Shown here: positions 31,560 to 40,879 of the stretch, piece by piece
How the letters are laid out: every line of letters starts with the position of its first letter
How positions within the stretch are numbered: position 1 is the stretch's first letter
NCBI RefSeq assembly: GCF_022698165.1
Contig: NZ_JALDAY010000014.1
Coordinates: forward strand, 1-64,000
Length of the DNA stretch: 64,000 bases
Direction: 5' to 3'
DNA from: Streptomyces cylindrosporus
Lineage (GTDB): Bacteria; Actinomycetota; Actinomycetes; Streptomycetales; Streptomycetaceae
Made by a program: the position numbers and the translations under genes
The notes under the pieces: generated by a model
Told to the model about the DNA's origin: nothing
The model's input: only the letters and a program-made list of their open reading frames with translations
Databases searched by the model: none

Positions 31560-33179
31560 TCAGTGGGCGCCGGTGCCGGTCAGGGACCGAACCTCGAGCT
31601 CCGCGTACTTGCCCTTGTCGGGCTCTTCCTTGGACAGGTAGGTGCCGAGGACTCCGAGCAGGAAGCCGACCGGGATCGAGATGATGCCCGGGTTCTCCAG
31701 CGGGAACCAGTGGAAGTCGACGTCCGGGAACATCGACGTCTCCTTGCCGGAGACGACCGGCGAGAAGAGCACCAGGCCGACCGCGGTGACGAGGCCGCCG
31801 TAGATCGACCACAGGGCCCCGCCGGTGGTGAACCGCTTCCAGAAGAGGCTGTAGAGGATCGTCGGCAGGTTGGCGGAGGCGGCGACCGCGAAGGCGAGGG
31901 CGACCAGGCCGGCGACGTTCAGGTCGCGGGCGAGGGCGCCGAGCACGATGGAGACCGCGCCGATGCCGACGGTGGCCCAGCGGGCCGCGCCGAGTTCCTG
32001 CTTCTCGGTGGCCTGGCCGCGCTTGATGACGTTCGCGTAGATGTCGTGCGCGAAGGACGAGGACGAGGCGAGGGTGAGGCCCGCGACGACCGCGAGGATC
32101 GTGGCGAAGGCGACCGCCGAGATGGTGGCGAGCAGGATCGCGCCCCAGTTGGAGTCCACGCCGCCCAGATGGAGGGCGAGGAGTGGCGCGGCCGTGTTGC
32201 CCGCCTTGTTGGAGGCGATGATCTCGTCCGGCTTGATCAGCGCGGCCGCGCCGAAGCCGAGGGCGAGGGTCATCAGGTAGAAGGCGCCGATCAGGCCGAT
32301 GGCCCAGATGACCGACTTACGGGCGGCCTTGGCGGTCGGCACCGTGTAGAAGCGGATCAGGATGTGCGGCAGGCCCGCGGTGCCCAGGACCAGGGCGATG
32401 CCGAGGGAGATGAAGTCCAGCTTGGTGGTGCCGGTGGCGCCGTACTTCAGGCCGGGTTCCAGGAAGGCCGCGCCCTTGCCGCTGTTGTCGGCGGCGGAGC
32501 CGAGCAGGTCGGAGACGTTGAAGTCGAACTTCAGCAGGACCAGGAAGGTCAGCAGCAGGGCGCCGGCGATCAGCAGGACCGCCTTGACCATCTGGACCCA
32601 GGTGGTGCCCTTCATGCCGCCGATGGTGACGTAGACGATCATCAGTACGCCGACCAGGGCGACGATGCCGATCTTGCCGCCGTCGGAGGTGATGCCGAGC
32701 AGCAGGGAGACCAGGACGCCCGCGCCGGCCATCTGCGCGAGCAGGTAGAAGATCGACACGACGATGGTGGAGGTGCCGGCCGCCGTACGGACCGGGCGCT
32801 GGCGCATGCGGTACGCCAGGACGTCGCCCATGGTGTAGCGGCCGGAGTTGCGCAGCGGTTCGGCGACCAGGAGCAGGGCGACCAGCCAGGCCACCAGGAA
32901 GCCGATGGAGTAGAGGAAGCCGTCGTAGCCGAAGAGGGCGATGGCGCCCGCGATGCCGAGGAAGGACGCGGCGGACATGTAGTCGCCGGAGACGGCGAGG
33001 CCGTTCTGGAAGCCGGTGAACTGGCGGCCGCCCGCGTAGAAGTCGGCGGCGTCCTTGGTCTGGCGGCCCGCCCAGACGGTGATGACCAGGGTCGCGGCGA
33101 CGAACACCGCGAACAGGGTGATGATCAGGGTCCGGTGCTCGCTGGCCTCGCCGGCCGCCAGGGTGATCGCGGGGCTCAT
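31560..33179 (-). CDS. actP: Cation:acetate-type symporter (SSS family)
   Basis: The 539-residue protein has about 13 membrane helices of the sodium:solute symporter family. AGRQTKDAADFYAGGRQFTG and the sodium-site region GDYMSAASFLGIAGAIA are as in ActP, which imports acetate and related short monocarboxylates. The start is the ATG at 33179; its first bases overlap the stop of the DUF485 gene (ATGA), the standard yjcH-actP arrangement. The substrate is inferred from this pairing. Confidence 0.92.
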   Translation of the reverse strand: MSPAITLAAGEASEHRTLIITLFAVFVAATLVITVWAGRQTKDAADFYAGGRQFTGFQNGLAVSGDYMSAASFLGIAGAIALFGYDGFLYSIGFLVAWLVALLLVAEPLRNSGRYTMGDVLAYRMRQRPVRTAAGTSTIVVSIFYLLAQMAGAGVLVSLLLGITSDGGKIGIVALVGVLMIVYVTIGGMKGTTWVQMVKAVLLIAGALLLTFLVLLKFDFNVSDLLGSAADNSGKGAAFLEPGLKYGATGTTKLDFISLGIALVLGTAGLPHILIRFYTVPTAKAARKSVIWAIGLIGAFYLMTLALGFGAAALIKPDEIIASNKAGNTAAPLLALHLGGVDSNWGAILLATISAVAFATILAVVAGLTLASSSSFAHDIYANVIKRGQATEKQELGAARWATVGIGAVSIVLGALARDLNVAGLVALAFAVAASANLPTILYSLFWKRFTTGGALWSIYGGLVTAVGLVLFSPVVSGKETSMFPDVDFHWFPLENPGIISIPVGFLLGVLGTYLSKEEPDKGKYAELEVRSLTGTGAH

Positions 33180-33532
33180 TCGCCGCCCTCCATCCGGGAC
33201 TTGATGGCCTCGGCCTTGGGGTCGAGCTGCGCGGCGGCGTGCCGCGAGTACCACCAGGCGATGAGGAAGGTGGTCAGGAACTGGGCGAGGCCCAGCACCA
33301 GGGCCACGTTGACGTTGCCGAACAGCTTGGTGCCCATGAAGTCGTCCGCGTAGTTGGACAGCAGGACGTACAGCAGGTACCAGGCGATGAAGCCGACCGT
33401 GAGCGGGAAGGCGAAGGAGCGGTAGGAGCGGCGCAGTTCACCGAACTCCGCGCTCTCCTGCACCGCTTCGAACTCCTCGGTGGACGGGAGTTGGACTGGG
33501 GATTTCGAGGGTGGCGGTGTCTCGGTGGCCAC
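33176..33532 (-). CDS. DUF485 (YjcH-like) membrane protein
   Basis: The 118-residue protein has two membrane helices (about 50-72 and 84-104) with the family motif RRSYRSFAFPLTVGFIAWYLLYVLLSNYADDFM. DUF485 genes nearly always precede acetate-type symporters, and here the stop overlaps the symporter start by 4 bases. The GTG at 33532 has GAGGAG upstream; longer frames to 33742 lack a site. Confidence 0.9.
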   Translation of the reverse strand: MATETPPPSKSPVQLPSTEEFEAVQESAEFGELRRSYRSFAFPLTVGFIAWYLLYVLLSNYADDFMGTKLFGNVNVALVLGLAQFLTTFLIAWWYSRHAAAQLDPKAEAIKSRMEGGE

Positions 33533-33786
33533 GGAGTCTCCTCGCGTTGCGGATGCGGTTGTGACGGGGATCGGGGGCGAGTGTCCTCGTGCTCCCTGTC
33601 CAAGGTCACGGCGCCACGCGAGGACGGGTTCAACGGCCTTGACCCTTTTCCGAACTCGCCATGGGGAACTCATTGCTGACCAGCGACTTCGGGGGATAGC
33701 TTCGGGCCTGCACCACCAGTCATGTACCTGCCCGAGCACCACCTGTGTCTCGGGCGGTTCTCGTTTCCGGATGATGTGGAGACCCC

Positions 33787-35316
33787 ATGGCTCATCTGCG
33801 TTCCAGACGCCGGCTCGCCCTCGCCGTGCCGGTCGTGCTCTCCCTGACGGCCTCGCTCGGCTTCCTGCCGGCGGCGGCGCAGGCCGCTCCGCGCGCGGAG
33901 TCCGCCACCAGCGCGGCCGACGCGGACACCTTCGCGTATCTCGTCAACACGAAGACGGACCACCACACGATCGAGTCGGTCAAGCAGGCGATCAAGGCGG
34001 CCGGTGGTTCCGTCGTGGTGTCGTACGACCAGATCGGCGTGATCGTCGTCCATTCCTCGGACCCCGGATTCGCCGCGCAGATACGGAAGGTGCGCGGAGT
34101 GCAGTCGGCGGGTGCCTCGCGGACCGCGCCGGTGACGGCCGCGGGGACGACCGACGAGGGCGGGGTGCAGTACCTCTCGAAGGCTCAGGCCGCGCAGCTC
34201 TCGAAGAGTTCGGCGGCCGGCGAGGAGCCGCTGGAGGCCGACCAGTGGGACCTGAGGGCGATCGGCGCCGACAAGGCCGCGCGGATCGACCCGGGCAGCA
34301 AGAAGGTGACCGTCGCCGTGATCGACACCGGCGTCGACGACACCCACCCGGACATCGCGCCCAACTTCTCCGCCTCCCAGTCCGCGAACTGCGTGAGCGG
34401 CAAGGCGGACACCACGTACGGCTCGTGGCGGCCCGTGAACGACGGCGAGCACTACCACGGCACGCATGTGGCGGGCGAGATCGCCGCCGCCCGCAACGGC
34501 ATCGGCGTCGCCGGTGTGGCACCCGGCGTGAAGGTCGCGAGCATCACCGTGGCGCAGCCGGACGAGAGCGTGCTGTTCTTCCCCGAGAGCGTGGTGTGCG
34601 CCTTCGTGTTCGCCGCCGACCACGGGGTCGAGGTGACCAACAACAGCTACTACGTTGATCCGTGGCTGTACAACTGCATGGACGATCCCGATCAACGCGC
34701 CATCGTTGATTCGGTCAACAGGGCCCAGCTGTACGCCCAGCGCAAGGGCACGCTCAATGTCGCCGCGGCCGGCAACTCCAACGACGACCTCGACTCCGAC
34801 GCCCTGGTCGACGACTCCAGCCCGGACGACTCGACGCCGGTGACGCGGACGGTCGACCCGCACGAGTGCTTCGACGTGCCGACCCAGCTGCCGGGTGTCG
34901 TCACGGTCAGCGCGGTCGGCGTGACGGGCGCCAAGTCGTACTACTCCAGCTACGGCAAGGGCGTGATCGACGTCGCGGCGCCGGGCGGCGACAAGTACAA
35001 GATCCCGGACACGCCGTCGAAGAACGGCCGCATCCTGTCCACCCTGCCGAACAACGAGTACGGCTTCCTGCAGGGCACCTCGATGGCCTCGCCGCACGTG
35101 GCGGCCGTCGCCGCGCTGCTGAAGTCCACGCACCCGTGGGCGACTCCGGCCCAGCTGCAGGGGCTGCTGAAGGCGGAGGCGGACAACCCGGGCTGCCCGA
35201 CCGACCCGTACGACGGGGACGGCGACGGCGTCGTGGACGCCACCTGCGTGGGCGGCAAGCGGGTCAACGGCTTCTACGGCTTCGGCATCGTCAACGCGCT
35301 GCGCGCGGTGAAGTAG
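33787..35316 (+). CDS. Secreted subtilisin-like serine protease (S8), copy A
   Basis: The 509-residue preproenzyme has a signal peptide (about 1-33), a propeptide-like inhibitor region (about 45-150, with YDQIGVIVVHSSDP) and a peptidase S8 domain with the triad in VIDTGVDDTHPDI (Asp), HGTHVAGE (His) and GTSMASPHVAA (Ser). Near the C-terminus DGDGDGVVD looks like a calcium loop. It is followed 14 bases later by a close paralogue, so the two form a tandem operon. The substrate is unknown. Confidence 0.94.
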   Translation: MAHLRSRRRLALAVPVVLSLTASLGFLPAAAQAAPRAESATSAADADTFAYLVNTKTDHHTIESVKQAIKAAGGSVVVSYDQIGVIVVHSSDPGFAAQIRKVRGVQSAGASRTAPVTAAGTTDEGGVQYLSKAQAAQLSKSSAAGEEPLEADQWDLRAIGADKAARIDPGSKKVTVAVIDTGVDDTHPDIAPNFSASQSANCVSGKADTTYGSWRPVNDGEHYHGTHVAGEIAAARNGIGVAGVAPGVKVASITVAQPDESVLFFPESVVCAFVFAADHGVEVTNNSYYVDPWLYNCMDDPDQRAIVDSVNRAQLYAQRKGTLNVAAAGNSNDDLDSDALVDDSSPDDSTPVTRTVDPHECFDVPTQLPGVVTVSAVGVTGAKSYYSSYGKGVIDVAAPGGDKYKIPDTPSKNGRILSTLPNNEYGFLQGTSMASPHVAAVAALLKSTHPWATPAQLQGLLKAEADNPGCPTDPYDGDGDGVVDATCVGGKRVNGFYGFGIVNALRAVK

Positions 35317-35330
35317 GGAGACACAGACAC

Positions 35331-36866
35331 ATGACCGCGCCTCACCAGCGCCACCGTCGCGTCCTCGCCCTCCCGCTCGGGATGGCGATGGCGACGGCCC
35401 TCGCGTTCCTGCCCAACGTCACGGCCTCGGCCGCGGAGTCCGCTTCCGCGACCACGACCGCGACCACGGCCTCCGAGGACGCGACCTCGCTCAGCTATGT
35501 CGTCAACGTCCGCCCCGGGAACGGGCCTTCGGCGCGCGTCAAGAAGGCGATCGCCGAGGCCGGCGGCACGATCCTGACGTCGTACGACCAGATCGGCGTG
35601 ATCGTCGTCCACTCGGCCAACCCCGACTTCGGCCTGATCATCCGCAAGGTGCCGGGCGTGCAGTCGGCCGGCAACACGCGCAACGCGCCGCTGCCCGCGC
35701 AGTCCACGACCGACGTGGGCACGCCGAAGGCACTCACCGCGGAAGAGCTGACGGACGTACAGGCCGCCGACGGGCAGGACCCGTTGGAGCCCCTCCAGTG
35801 GGACCTGGCGGCCATCAAGGCCGACAAGGCGCACGAGGTGGCGCTGGGCAGCCCGAAGGTCACCGTCGGCGTGATCGACACCGGTGTCGACGACACGCAC
35901 CCCGACATCGCCCCGAACTTCGACCGCAAGGCGTCGGTCAACTGTGTGTCGGGCAAGCCGGACACGACGGACGGCGCCTGGCGGCCGACCGCGGCGGAGA
36001 GCCCGCACGGCACGCACGTGGCGGGCGAGATAGCCGCGGCGAAGAACGGCGTCGGCATGACCGGCGTGGCGCCCGGGGTGAAGGTGGCCGGCATCAAGGT
36101 GGCCACGACCGCCGGGTACTTCTACACGGAGGCCGTGGTGTGCGGCTTCGTGTGGGCGGCCGAGCACGGCGTCGACGTGACGAACAACAGCTATTACACC
36201 GACCCGTGGTACTTCAACTGCACCGACGACCCGAACCAGAAGGCGCTCGTGGACGCCGTCACCCGGGCCTCGCGGTACGCGGAGAACAAGGGCACGGTCA
36301 ACGTCGCGGCGGCCGGGAACGAGAACTACGACCTGAACGCCGACGAGATCACCGACCCGGTCTCGCCGAACGACGGCACGCCCTCGGACCGGGTGATCGA
36401 CCCGTCCGAGTGCTTCGACATACCGACCCAGCTGCCGGGTGTGGTGACGGTCGCGGCGACCGGGGCGAAGGGCCTCAAGTCGTCGTTCTCCAACTACGGC
36501 CTGGGCGTCATCGACGTGGCCGCGCCGGGCGGCGACGCGACCGCCTACCAGACACCGGCCCCGCCGGCCACCAGCGGTCTGATCCTGGGCACGCTGCCCG
36601 GTGGCAAGTGGGGCTACATGGCCGGTACGTCGATGGCCTCGCCGCATGTCGCGGCGGTGGCCGCATTGATCAAGTCAACCCATCCGCACGCCTCCGCGGC
36701 CCTGGTCAAGGCGCTGCTGTACGCGGAGGCCGACGCCACGCCGTGCACGGACCCGTACGACATCAACGGGGACGGCAAGGTCGACGCGGTGTGCGAGGGG
36801 TCGAAGAACCGCAACGGCTTCTACGGCTGGGGCACTGTGGACGCGCTGGACGCGGTGACGAAGTAG
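35331..36866 (+). CDS. Secreted subtilisin-like serine protease (S8), copy B
   Basis: The 511-residue protein has the same layout as the preceding gene: signal peptide (about 1-35), YDQIGVIVVHSANPDF in the pro-region, then the S8 triad in VIDTGVDDTHPDI, SPHGTHVAGE and GTSMASPHVAA. The tail has DINGDGKVDAVC, an EF-hand/dockerin-like calcium loop with a cysteine after it, matched by DGDGDGVVDATC in copy A. The short 14-base gap and strong similarity indicate a local duplication. Confidence 0.94.
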   Translation: MTAPHQRHRRVLALPLGMAMATALAFLPNVTASAAESASATTTATTASEDATSLSYVVNVRPGNGPSARVKKAIAEAGGTILTSYDQIGVIVVHSANPDFGLIIRKVPGVQSAGNTRNAPLPAQSTTDVGTPKALTAEELTDVQAADGQDPLEPLQWDLAAIKADKAHEVALGSPKVTVGVIDTGVDDTHPDIAPNFDRKASVNCVSGKPDTTDGAWRPTAAESPHGTHVAGEIAAAKNGVGMTGVAPGVKVAGIKVATTAGYFYTEAVVCGFVWAAEHGVDVTNNSYYTDPWYFNCTDDPNQKALVDAVTRASRYAENKGTVNVAAAGNENYDLNADEITDPVSPNDGTPSDRVIDPSECFDIPTQLPGVVTVAATGAKGLKSSFSNYGLGVIDVAAPGGDATAYQTPAPPATSGLILGTLPGGKWGYMAGTSMASPHVAAVAALIKSTHPHASAALVKALLYAEADATPCTDPYDINGDGKVDAVCEGSKNRNGFYGWGTVDALDAVTK

Positions 36867-36915
36867 GGCTGATCCCGACTGATCTCGACCGATTCCGATC
36901 CTGGTTCGGTCCATA

Positions 36916-36932
36916 TATTGATTCAGTCAATA
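36916..36932. promoter_or_regulatory. Palindromic operator candidate before the CoA transferase
   Basis: TATTGATTCAGTCAATA is a perfect 6-5-6 inverted repeat in a strikingly AT-rich patch, 15 bases upstream of the probable start codon. The position fits a repressor site overlapping the promoter or leader. No regulator gene is adjacent, so it may answer to a distant TetR- or GntR-type protein. Confidence 0.5.
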
Positions 36933-36947
36933 CTGCATAGTGAAGTA

Positions 36948-38261
36948 ATGACTGGAATCAAGTTCATCGTGCGGGAGGGCGCTCTCGAAGGGCGCCTTCC
37001 CGTACGGGAGCTGGCGCGGGCCTGTGTCGCGGCCTGCGCGCAGGCCGCAGCCGAGCTCGGGGCGCGGCGGGCCGGGCTCGCCGAAGTGCCCGGCGTACGG
37101 GTCGACGACGGGGCGGTCGCGACGGCGTTCCACAGCGAGCGCCACCTGCGGATCGACGGGCGGGCACCGGTCTCCTTCGCGCCGATGTCACGGTTCTGGC
37201 GGACGGCGGACGGCTGGATCCGGACCCACGCCAACTATCCGCATCACCGCGCGCGGCTGCTGCACGCGCTGGGGGTGCCGGAGGACGTGGGTGCTGTCGA
37301 GGCCGCCCTGGCCGAGCGGTCCGCGCTCGAGGTCGAGGAGGCCGTGTACGCGGCCGGCGGGCTGGCCGTGGCGCTCCGGACGCCCGAGGAGTGGGCCGCG
37401 CACGAGCAGGCCGTCGCGGTGGCGGCCCGGCCGCTCGTCGAGCGTGACCGGCTCGACTCCGCACCCGCGCGCGTGCTCGCGCCCGTCAACGGGACTCCCC
37501 TGCTGCCCGCCGCCGGGCTGCGCGTCCTGGACCTGACGCGGGTCCTCGCGGGCCCGGTCGCCACCCGCACGCTCGCGCTCCTCGGTGCCGACGTGCTGCG
37601 CGTGGACTCCCCGCACCTGCCCGAACTCCCCGACCAGCACGCCGACACGGGCTTCGGGAAGCGGTCGGCGGTGCTGGACCTGGCGCGGGACCAGCGCGCC
37701 TTCGAGGAGCTGCTGGCCGGGGCGGACGTGGTCGTCACCGGGTACCGGCCGGGCGCGCTGGACCGGTTCGGGCTGTCCCCGCGGGCGCTGGCCGAGCGGC
37801 GGCCGGGGCTCGTCGTGGCGCAGTTGTCGGCGTGGGGCGCGTACGGGCCGTGGGGCGGGCGACGGGGTTTCGACAGTCTGGTGCAGGCCGCCACCGGGAT
37901 CGCGGTGATCGAGGGTTCCGCGGCACGGCCCGGGGCGCTGCCCGCGCAGGCCCTCGACCACGGGACGGGGTATCTGCTGGCGGCGGCCGTGCTGCGGGCG
38001 CTGACCGAGCAGTCGTACGAGGGCGGCAGCCGGTTCGTGCGGCTGACGCTGGCCCGTACGGCCCAGTGGCTCATGGACGGCATGACGAAGGGCGGGGGCG
38101 GGGAGCTCTCGTACGACGGGCCGGAGCACTGGCTCGGCGAGACGGACAGCGCGCTGGGGCGGCTGCGGTACGCGCTGCCACCGGTTTCCTTCGAGGGCGG
38201 GCCGGCCGACTGGGCGCGCCCGCCGGTGCCCTGGGGGTCGCGGCCGGCCCGGTGGGTGTGA
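36948..38261 (+). CDS. CaiB/BaiF-type CoA transferase with unusual domain order
   Basis: The 437-residue protein contains the usual family III CoA-transferase N-terminal block, but it begins only near residue 185: GLRVLDLTRVLAGPVATRTLALLGADVLRVDSP, then GKRSAVLDLARD and RRGFDSLVQAATG with the catalytic-type Asp. The segment that normally follows (ADGWIRTHANYPHHRARLLHALGVPEDVGAVEAALA) instead precedes it (about 90-125), as if permuted or fused from two partial domains. The ATG at 36948 is weakly supported by GTGAAG. Substrate unknown; it stands alone. Confidence 0.82.
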   Translation: MTGIKFIVREGALEGRLPVRELARACVAACAQAAAELGARRAGLAEVPGVRVDDGAVATAFHSERHLRIDGRAPVSFAPMSRFWRTADGWIRTHANYPHHRARLLHALGVPEDVGAVEAALAERSALEVEEAVYAAGGLAVALRTPEEWAAHEQAVAVAARPLVERDRLDSAPARVLAPVNGTPLLPAAGLRVLDLTRVLAGPVATRTLALLGADVLRVDSPHLPELPDQHADTGFGKRSAVLDLARDQRAFEELLAGADVVVTGYRPGALDRFGLSPRALAERRPGLVVAQLSAWGAYGPWGGRRGFDSLVQAATGIAVIEGSAARPGALPAQALDHGTGYLLAAAVLRALTEQSYEGGSRFVRLTLARTAQWLMDGMTKGGGGELSYDGPEHWLGETDSALGRLRYALPPVSFEGGPADWARPPVPWGSRPARWV

Positions 38262-38361
38262 GTCACGGGGTGCCCAAAAACGTACCTACGGCCGGATTGC
38301 CGTACCGCCAGTTGTTTTACTGCAGTTGCCCGGTTCTGCGACGGCTGGTGAAGATCTTGAG

Positions 38362-39381
38362 GTGACCTTGATAAGACCCACGGCCGGGGTGGCCGACGCG
38401 AGCGGGCCCGTACGGCGTCCCGGTGTGGGCCGGGCCGTCGCCGTCCTCGTCCTGGTGGCACTGGGCGCGCTGATACCGCTGCTCGGGCCGTCCGCCGCGC
38501 TGCACGGCACCGGGGAGGCCGCGGCCCCCGGCGTCGGCGGCATCGCGCTGCTGCGGGCGGTGCTGTTCGGCGCGCTGTGCGTCCCGGTGGGCGAGTTCTT
38601 CGTGAACCGTCTGGCCCGTTCGCTGCCCGCCGCCCCCGGGGCCGCCGAGGGCGCGCCCCGCAGCTGGGCGCCGTACACGGCCGTCGCCGGTCTCGTCGCC
38701 GCGCTGGGGCTGGCCTCGGTGGTGTCGACGGGCAACCTGGTGCCGCACAGCCTCGCCCAGATCGACGTCGGCGGTCTCTACGCCTCGCGGGACGGCAAGC
38801 TCGCGCTGGTCGAGGTCAACGCCTTCCTGCTGGCCGCGGTGTGCGCCCGTTCACGCCGCCCCGCCACCCAACTGTGGCCGGTGGCCGCGGTGATCGTCGC
38901 GGAGGCCTTGCGCGCGCACCCCACGACCGAGCACAACCCGCTCCTCGGGTCCGGGCTGACGCTGGTGCACCTGACCTGCGCGACGCTGTGGGCGGGCGGT
39001 CTGCTGCACGCGCTGCGCACGCTGCGGCGCCGCAACGGCGACACCGCGGGCGCGGCCCTGCTGGGGCTCTACGCGCGCGTGGCCGCCGTACTCCTCGCCC
39101 TCATCACCGCGACCGGGGTGTGGAGTTCGCTGCGGCGCATGCCGTCGGGGACGATCCTGGACCAGCTGACGACGACGGCGTACGGGCGCACCCTGCTCGC
39201 CAAGGTGTTCCTCGTGGCCGCCGTCGCCGTGCTCGCCCTGTGGGCGCGGGTCCGGCTGCGCCGTGCCGACGATCCGCTGACCGCCTGCTCCCCCGCGCGT
39301 GCCGAGGTCGTCGTCCTGGGTGTGGTGGTCGTGGTGTCGGGGTTGTTGACGGCCTTGCCGGTGCCGATCCGTTGGTCGTGA
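38362..39381 (+). CDS. CopD-like membrane protein
   Basis: The 339-residue protein has about eight membrane helices and a CopD-type block VHLTCATLWAGGLLHALRTLRRR followed by YARVAAVLLALITATGVWSSLRRMPSGTILDQLTTTAYGRTLLAKVFLVA. CopD proteins help copper cross the inner membrane in copper resistance or supply. No CopC gene is next to it. The GTG at 38362 is the likely start; a TTG at 38368 is also possible. Confidence 0.82.
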   Translation: MTLIRPTAGVADASGPVRRPGVGRAVAVLVLVALGALIPLLGPSAALHGTGEAAAPGVGGIALLRAVLFGALCVPVGEFFVNRLARSLPAAPGAAEGAPRSWAPYTAVAGLVAALGLASVVSTGNLVPHSLAQIDVGGLYASRDGKLALVEVNAFLLAAVCARSRRPATQLWPVAAVIVAEALRAHPTTEHNPLLGSGLTLVHLTCATLWAGGLLHALRTLRRRNGDTAGAALLGLYARVAAVLLALITATGVWSSLRRMPSGTILDQLTTTAYGRTLLAKVFLVAAVAVLALWARVRLRRADDPLTACSPARAEVVVLGVVVVVSGLLTALPVPIRWS

Positions 39382-39401
39382 CACCGATCAAGTGTTGACG
39401 G

Positions 39402-39437
39402 GCAGACTCAACTGTTGGTGCAGACTCAACCGTTGGT
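39402..39437. repeat. Tandem 18-bp duplication spanning the adh stop codon
   Basis: GCAGACTCAACTGTTGGT (39402-39419) is followed directly by GCAGACTCAACCGTTGGT (39420-39437), with one mismatch. The TGA stop of the minus-strand dehydrogenase (TCA at 39426-39428) lies in the second copy, and because 18 is divisible by three the first copy supplies an in-frame back-up stop. Confidence 0.85.
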
Positions 39438-40472
39438 GACGAGCACCTTCAGCGCGACCCGCTCGTCCATGGCCTTGTAGCCGTCGGGCACGCCCTCGAC
39501 GTCGACCGTCATGTCGAAGACCGGCGAAGGGTCGATCGTGCCGTCGAGCACGTCGGGCAGCAGGTCCGGGATGTACGCGCGGACCGGTGCGACGCCGCCG
39601 CGCAGCGCGATGTTGCGGTCGAACATGACGCCGAGGTCGAGGCCGGTGCCGCTGCCGTGCGGGACGCCGACGAAGCCGATCGCGCCGCCGTCGCGGGTGA
39701 TGTTGACGGCCGTACGCATTGACTGCTCGGTGCCGACGGCCTCGACGACGGCGTGTGCGCCCTGTCCGCGGGTGAGTTCGCGGACGGCCTCGACGGCCGC
39801 GTCGCCGCGCTCGGCGACGACGTCGGTGGCGCCGAAGCGGCGGGCGATGTCCGTGCGGACCTGGTGCCGGCCGAGGGCGATGATCCGCTCCGCGCCGAGG
39901 CGCCTGGCGGCGAGGACCGCGCACAGGCCGACGGCTCCGTCGCCGACGACGGCGACCGTGGCGCCCGGACGGGCGCCCGCTCCGAGGGCCGCGTGGTGGC
40001 CGGTGCCGAGCACGTCGGAGAGGGTCAGCAGGGCGGTCAGCAGGTGGTCGTCGGAGGCGGCGTCCTTGGGCAGCTGGACGAGCGTGCCGTCGGCGAAGGG
40101 GACGCGCACGGCCTCGCCCTGGCCGCCGTCGTGGCCGACGGAGCCCCAGAAGCCGCCGTGCTCGCAGGACGTCGTGAGGCCCTCTCGGCAGTAGTCGCAG
40201 ACGCCGTCGGACCACATGAAGGGGGCGACCACGAGGTCGCCGCGCCTGACCGTGCTCACCTCGGAGCCGGTCTCCTCGACGAAGCCGAGGAACTCGTGGC
40301 CGATCCGCTGGCCGGGCTGCCGGGCCGCCTCGCCGCGGTAGGCCCACAGGTCGCTGCCGCAGATGCAGGCGCGCAGCACTCGCACCACGGCGTCGGTGGG
40401 CAGCTGCACCACGGGCTCGGGCACGTCCTGCACGCGCATGTCGTACGGGGCGTGGATGGTGGTGGCACGCAT
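39426..40472 (-). CDS. Zinc-dependent alcohol dehydrogenase
   Basis: The 348-residue medium-chain dehydrogenase has catalytic zinc ligands in RACICGSDLWAYRG and GHEFLGFVEE, a structural zinc lobe in CDYCREGLTTSCEHGG, and the NAD(P) fold VAVVGDGAVGLCAVLAARRLGA. The order and the MRATTIHAPYDMRVQDVPEP start resemble glutathione-independent/Zn-ADH of Streptomyces. The ATG at 40472 follows GAAGGA. Substrate unknown. The 3' end is duplicated (see repeat). Confidence 0.92.
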   Translation of the reverse strand: MRATTIHAPYDMRVQDVPEPVVQLPTDAVVRVLRACICGSDLWAYRGEAARQPGQRIGHEFLGFVEETGSEVSTVRRGDLVVAPFMWSDGVCDYCREGLTTSCEHGGFWGSVGHDGGQGEAVRVPFADGTLVQLPKDAASDDHLLTALLTLSDVLGTGHHAALGAGARPGATVAVVGDGAVGLCAVLAARRLGAERIIALGRHQVRTDIARRFGATDVVAERGDAAVEAVRELTRGQGAHAVVEAVGTEQSMRTAVNITRDGGAIGFVGVPHGSGTGLDLGVMFDRNIALRGGVAPVRAYIPDLLPDVLDGTIDPSPVFDMTVDVEGVPDGYKAMDERVALKVLVTNG

Positions 40473-40879
40473 GTCGAGGGTCCTTCTCGTGCGGGGCGGA
40501 GAGCGCGCCCTGGGGGTGGTCGGGCGCACTTCACCGTACGCCGTGAGCTGCGCGGGGCGCGCATCGAGGGGGCGGGGGTGGAGGGCGCGACATGGATGGC
40601 AGGGCGGGAATGGCGACGGGGCGATCAGGCGCCCCTGCGGCGGGATGCCGACCGTGGGTCCCGGCCGGTCGGTGGCCGGCGTTTGGCCGCGAGACGGCGG
40701 TCCCGGCAGCCGGAGGCTGGACGTGGGGCGGGGCACCCCGGCGGCTGGCGGCTGTCGTCTGGCCATGAGACGGCGCACCCGGCGGCCGGCGTCTGGCAGC
40801 GGTCCCGGCGGCCCACGGTCACGCGTCCGGCACCGCACCCCGGCTGGACGCCCGCCGCCGCCTCGCGGCAGCCCAGCGG
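40473..40879. other. Intergenic region, no gene seen
   Basis: About 400 bases between two minus-strand genes. Codon bias is poor in all frames. Imperfect direct repeats are visible: TGGCC...GAGACGGCG...CCCGGC...GCCGG occurs near 40685-40725 and again near 40755-40800. The right part should hold the terminator of the VIT1-like gene, the left part the promoter of the dehydrogenase. No RNA family recognised. Confidence 0.5.

Noticed and set aside
40473..40879. Gene in the 400-base gap between the dehydrogenase and VIT1-like genes
   Set aside because: Frames are short, with no ribosome site and no codon bias; direct repeats explain most of the pattern.
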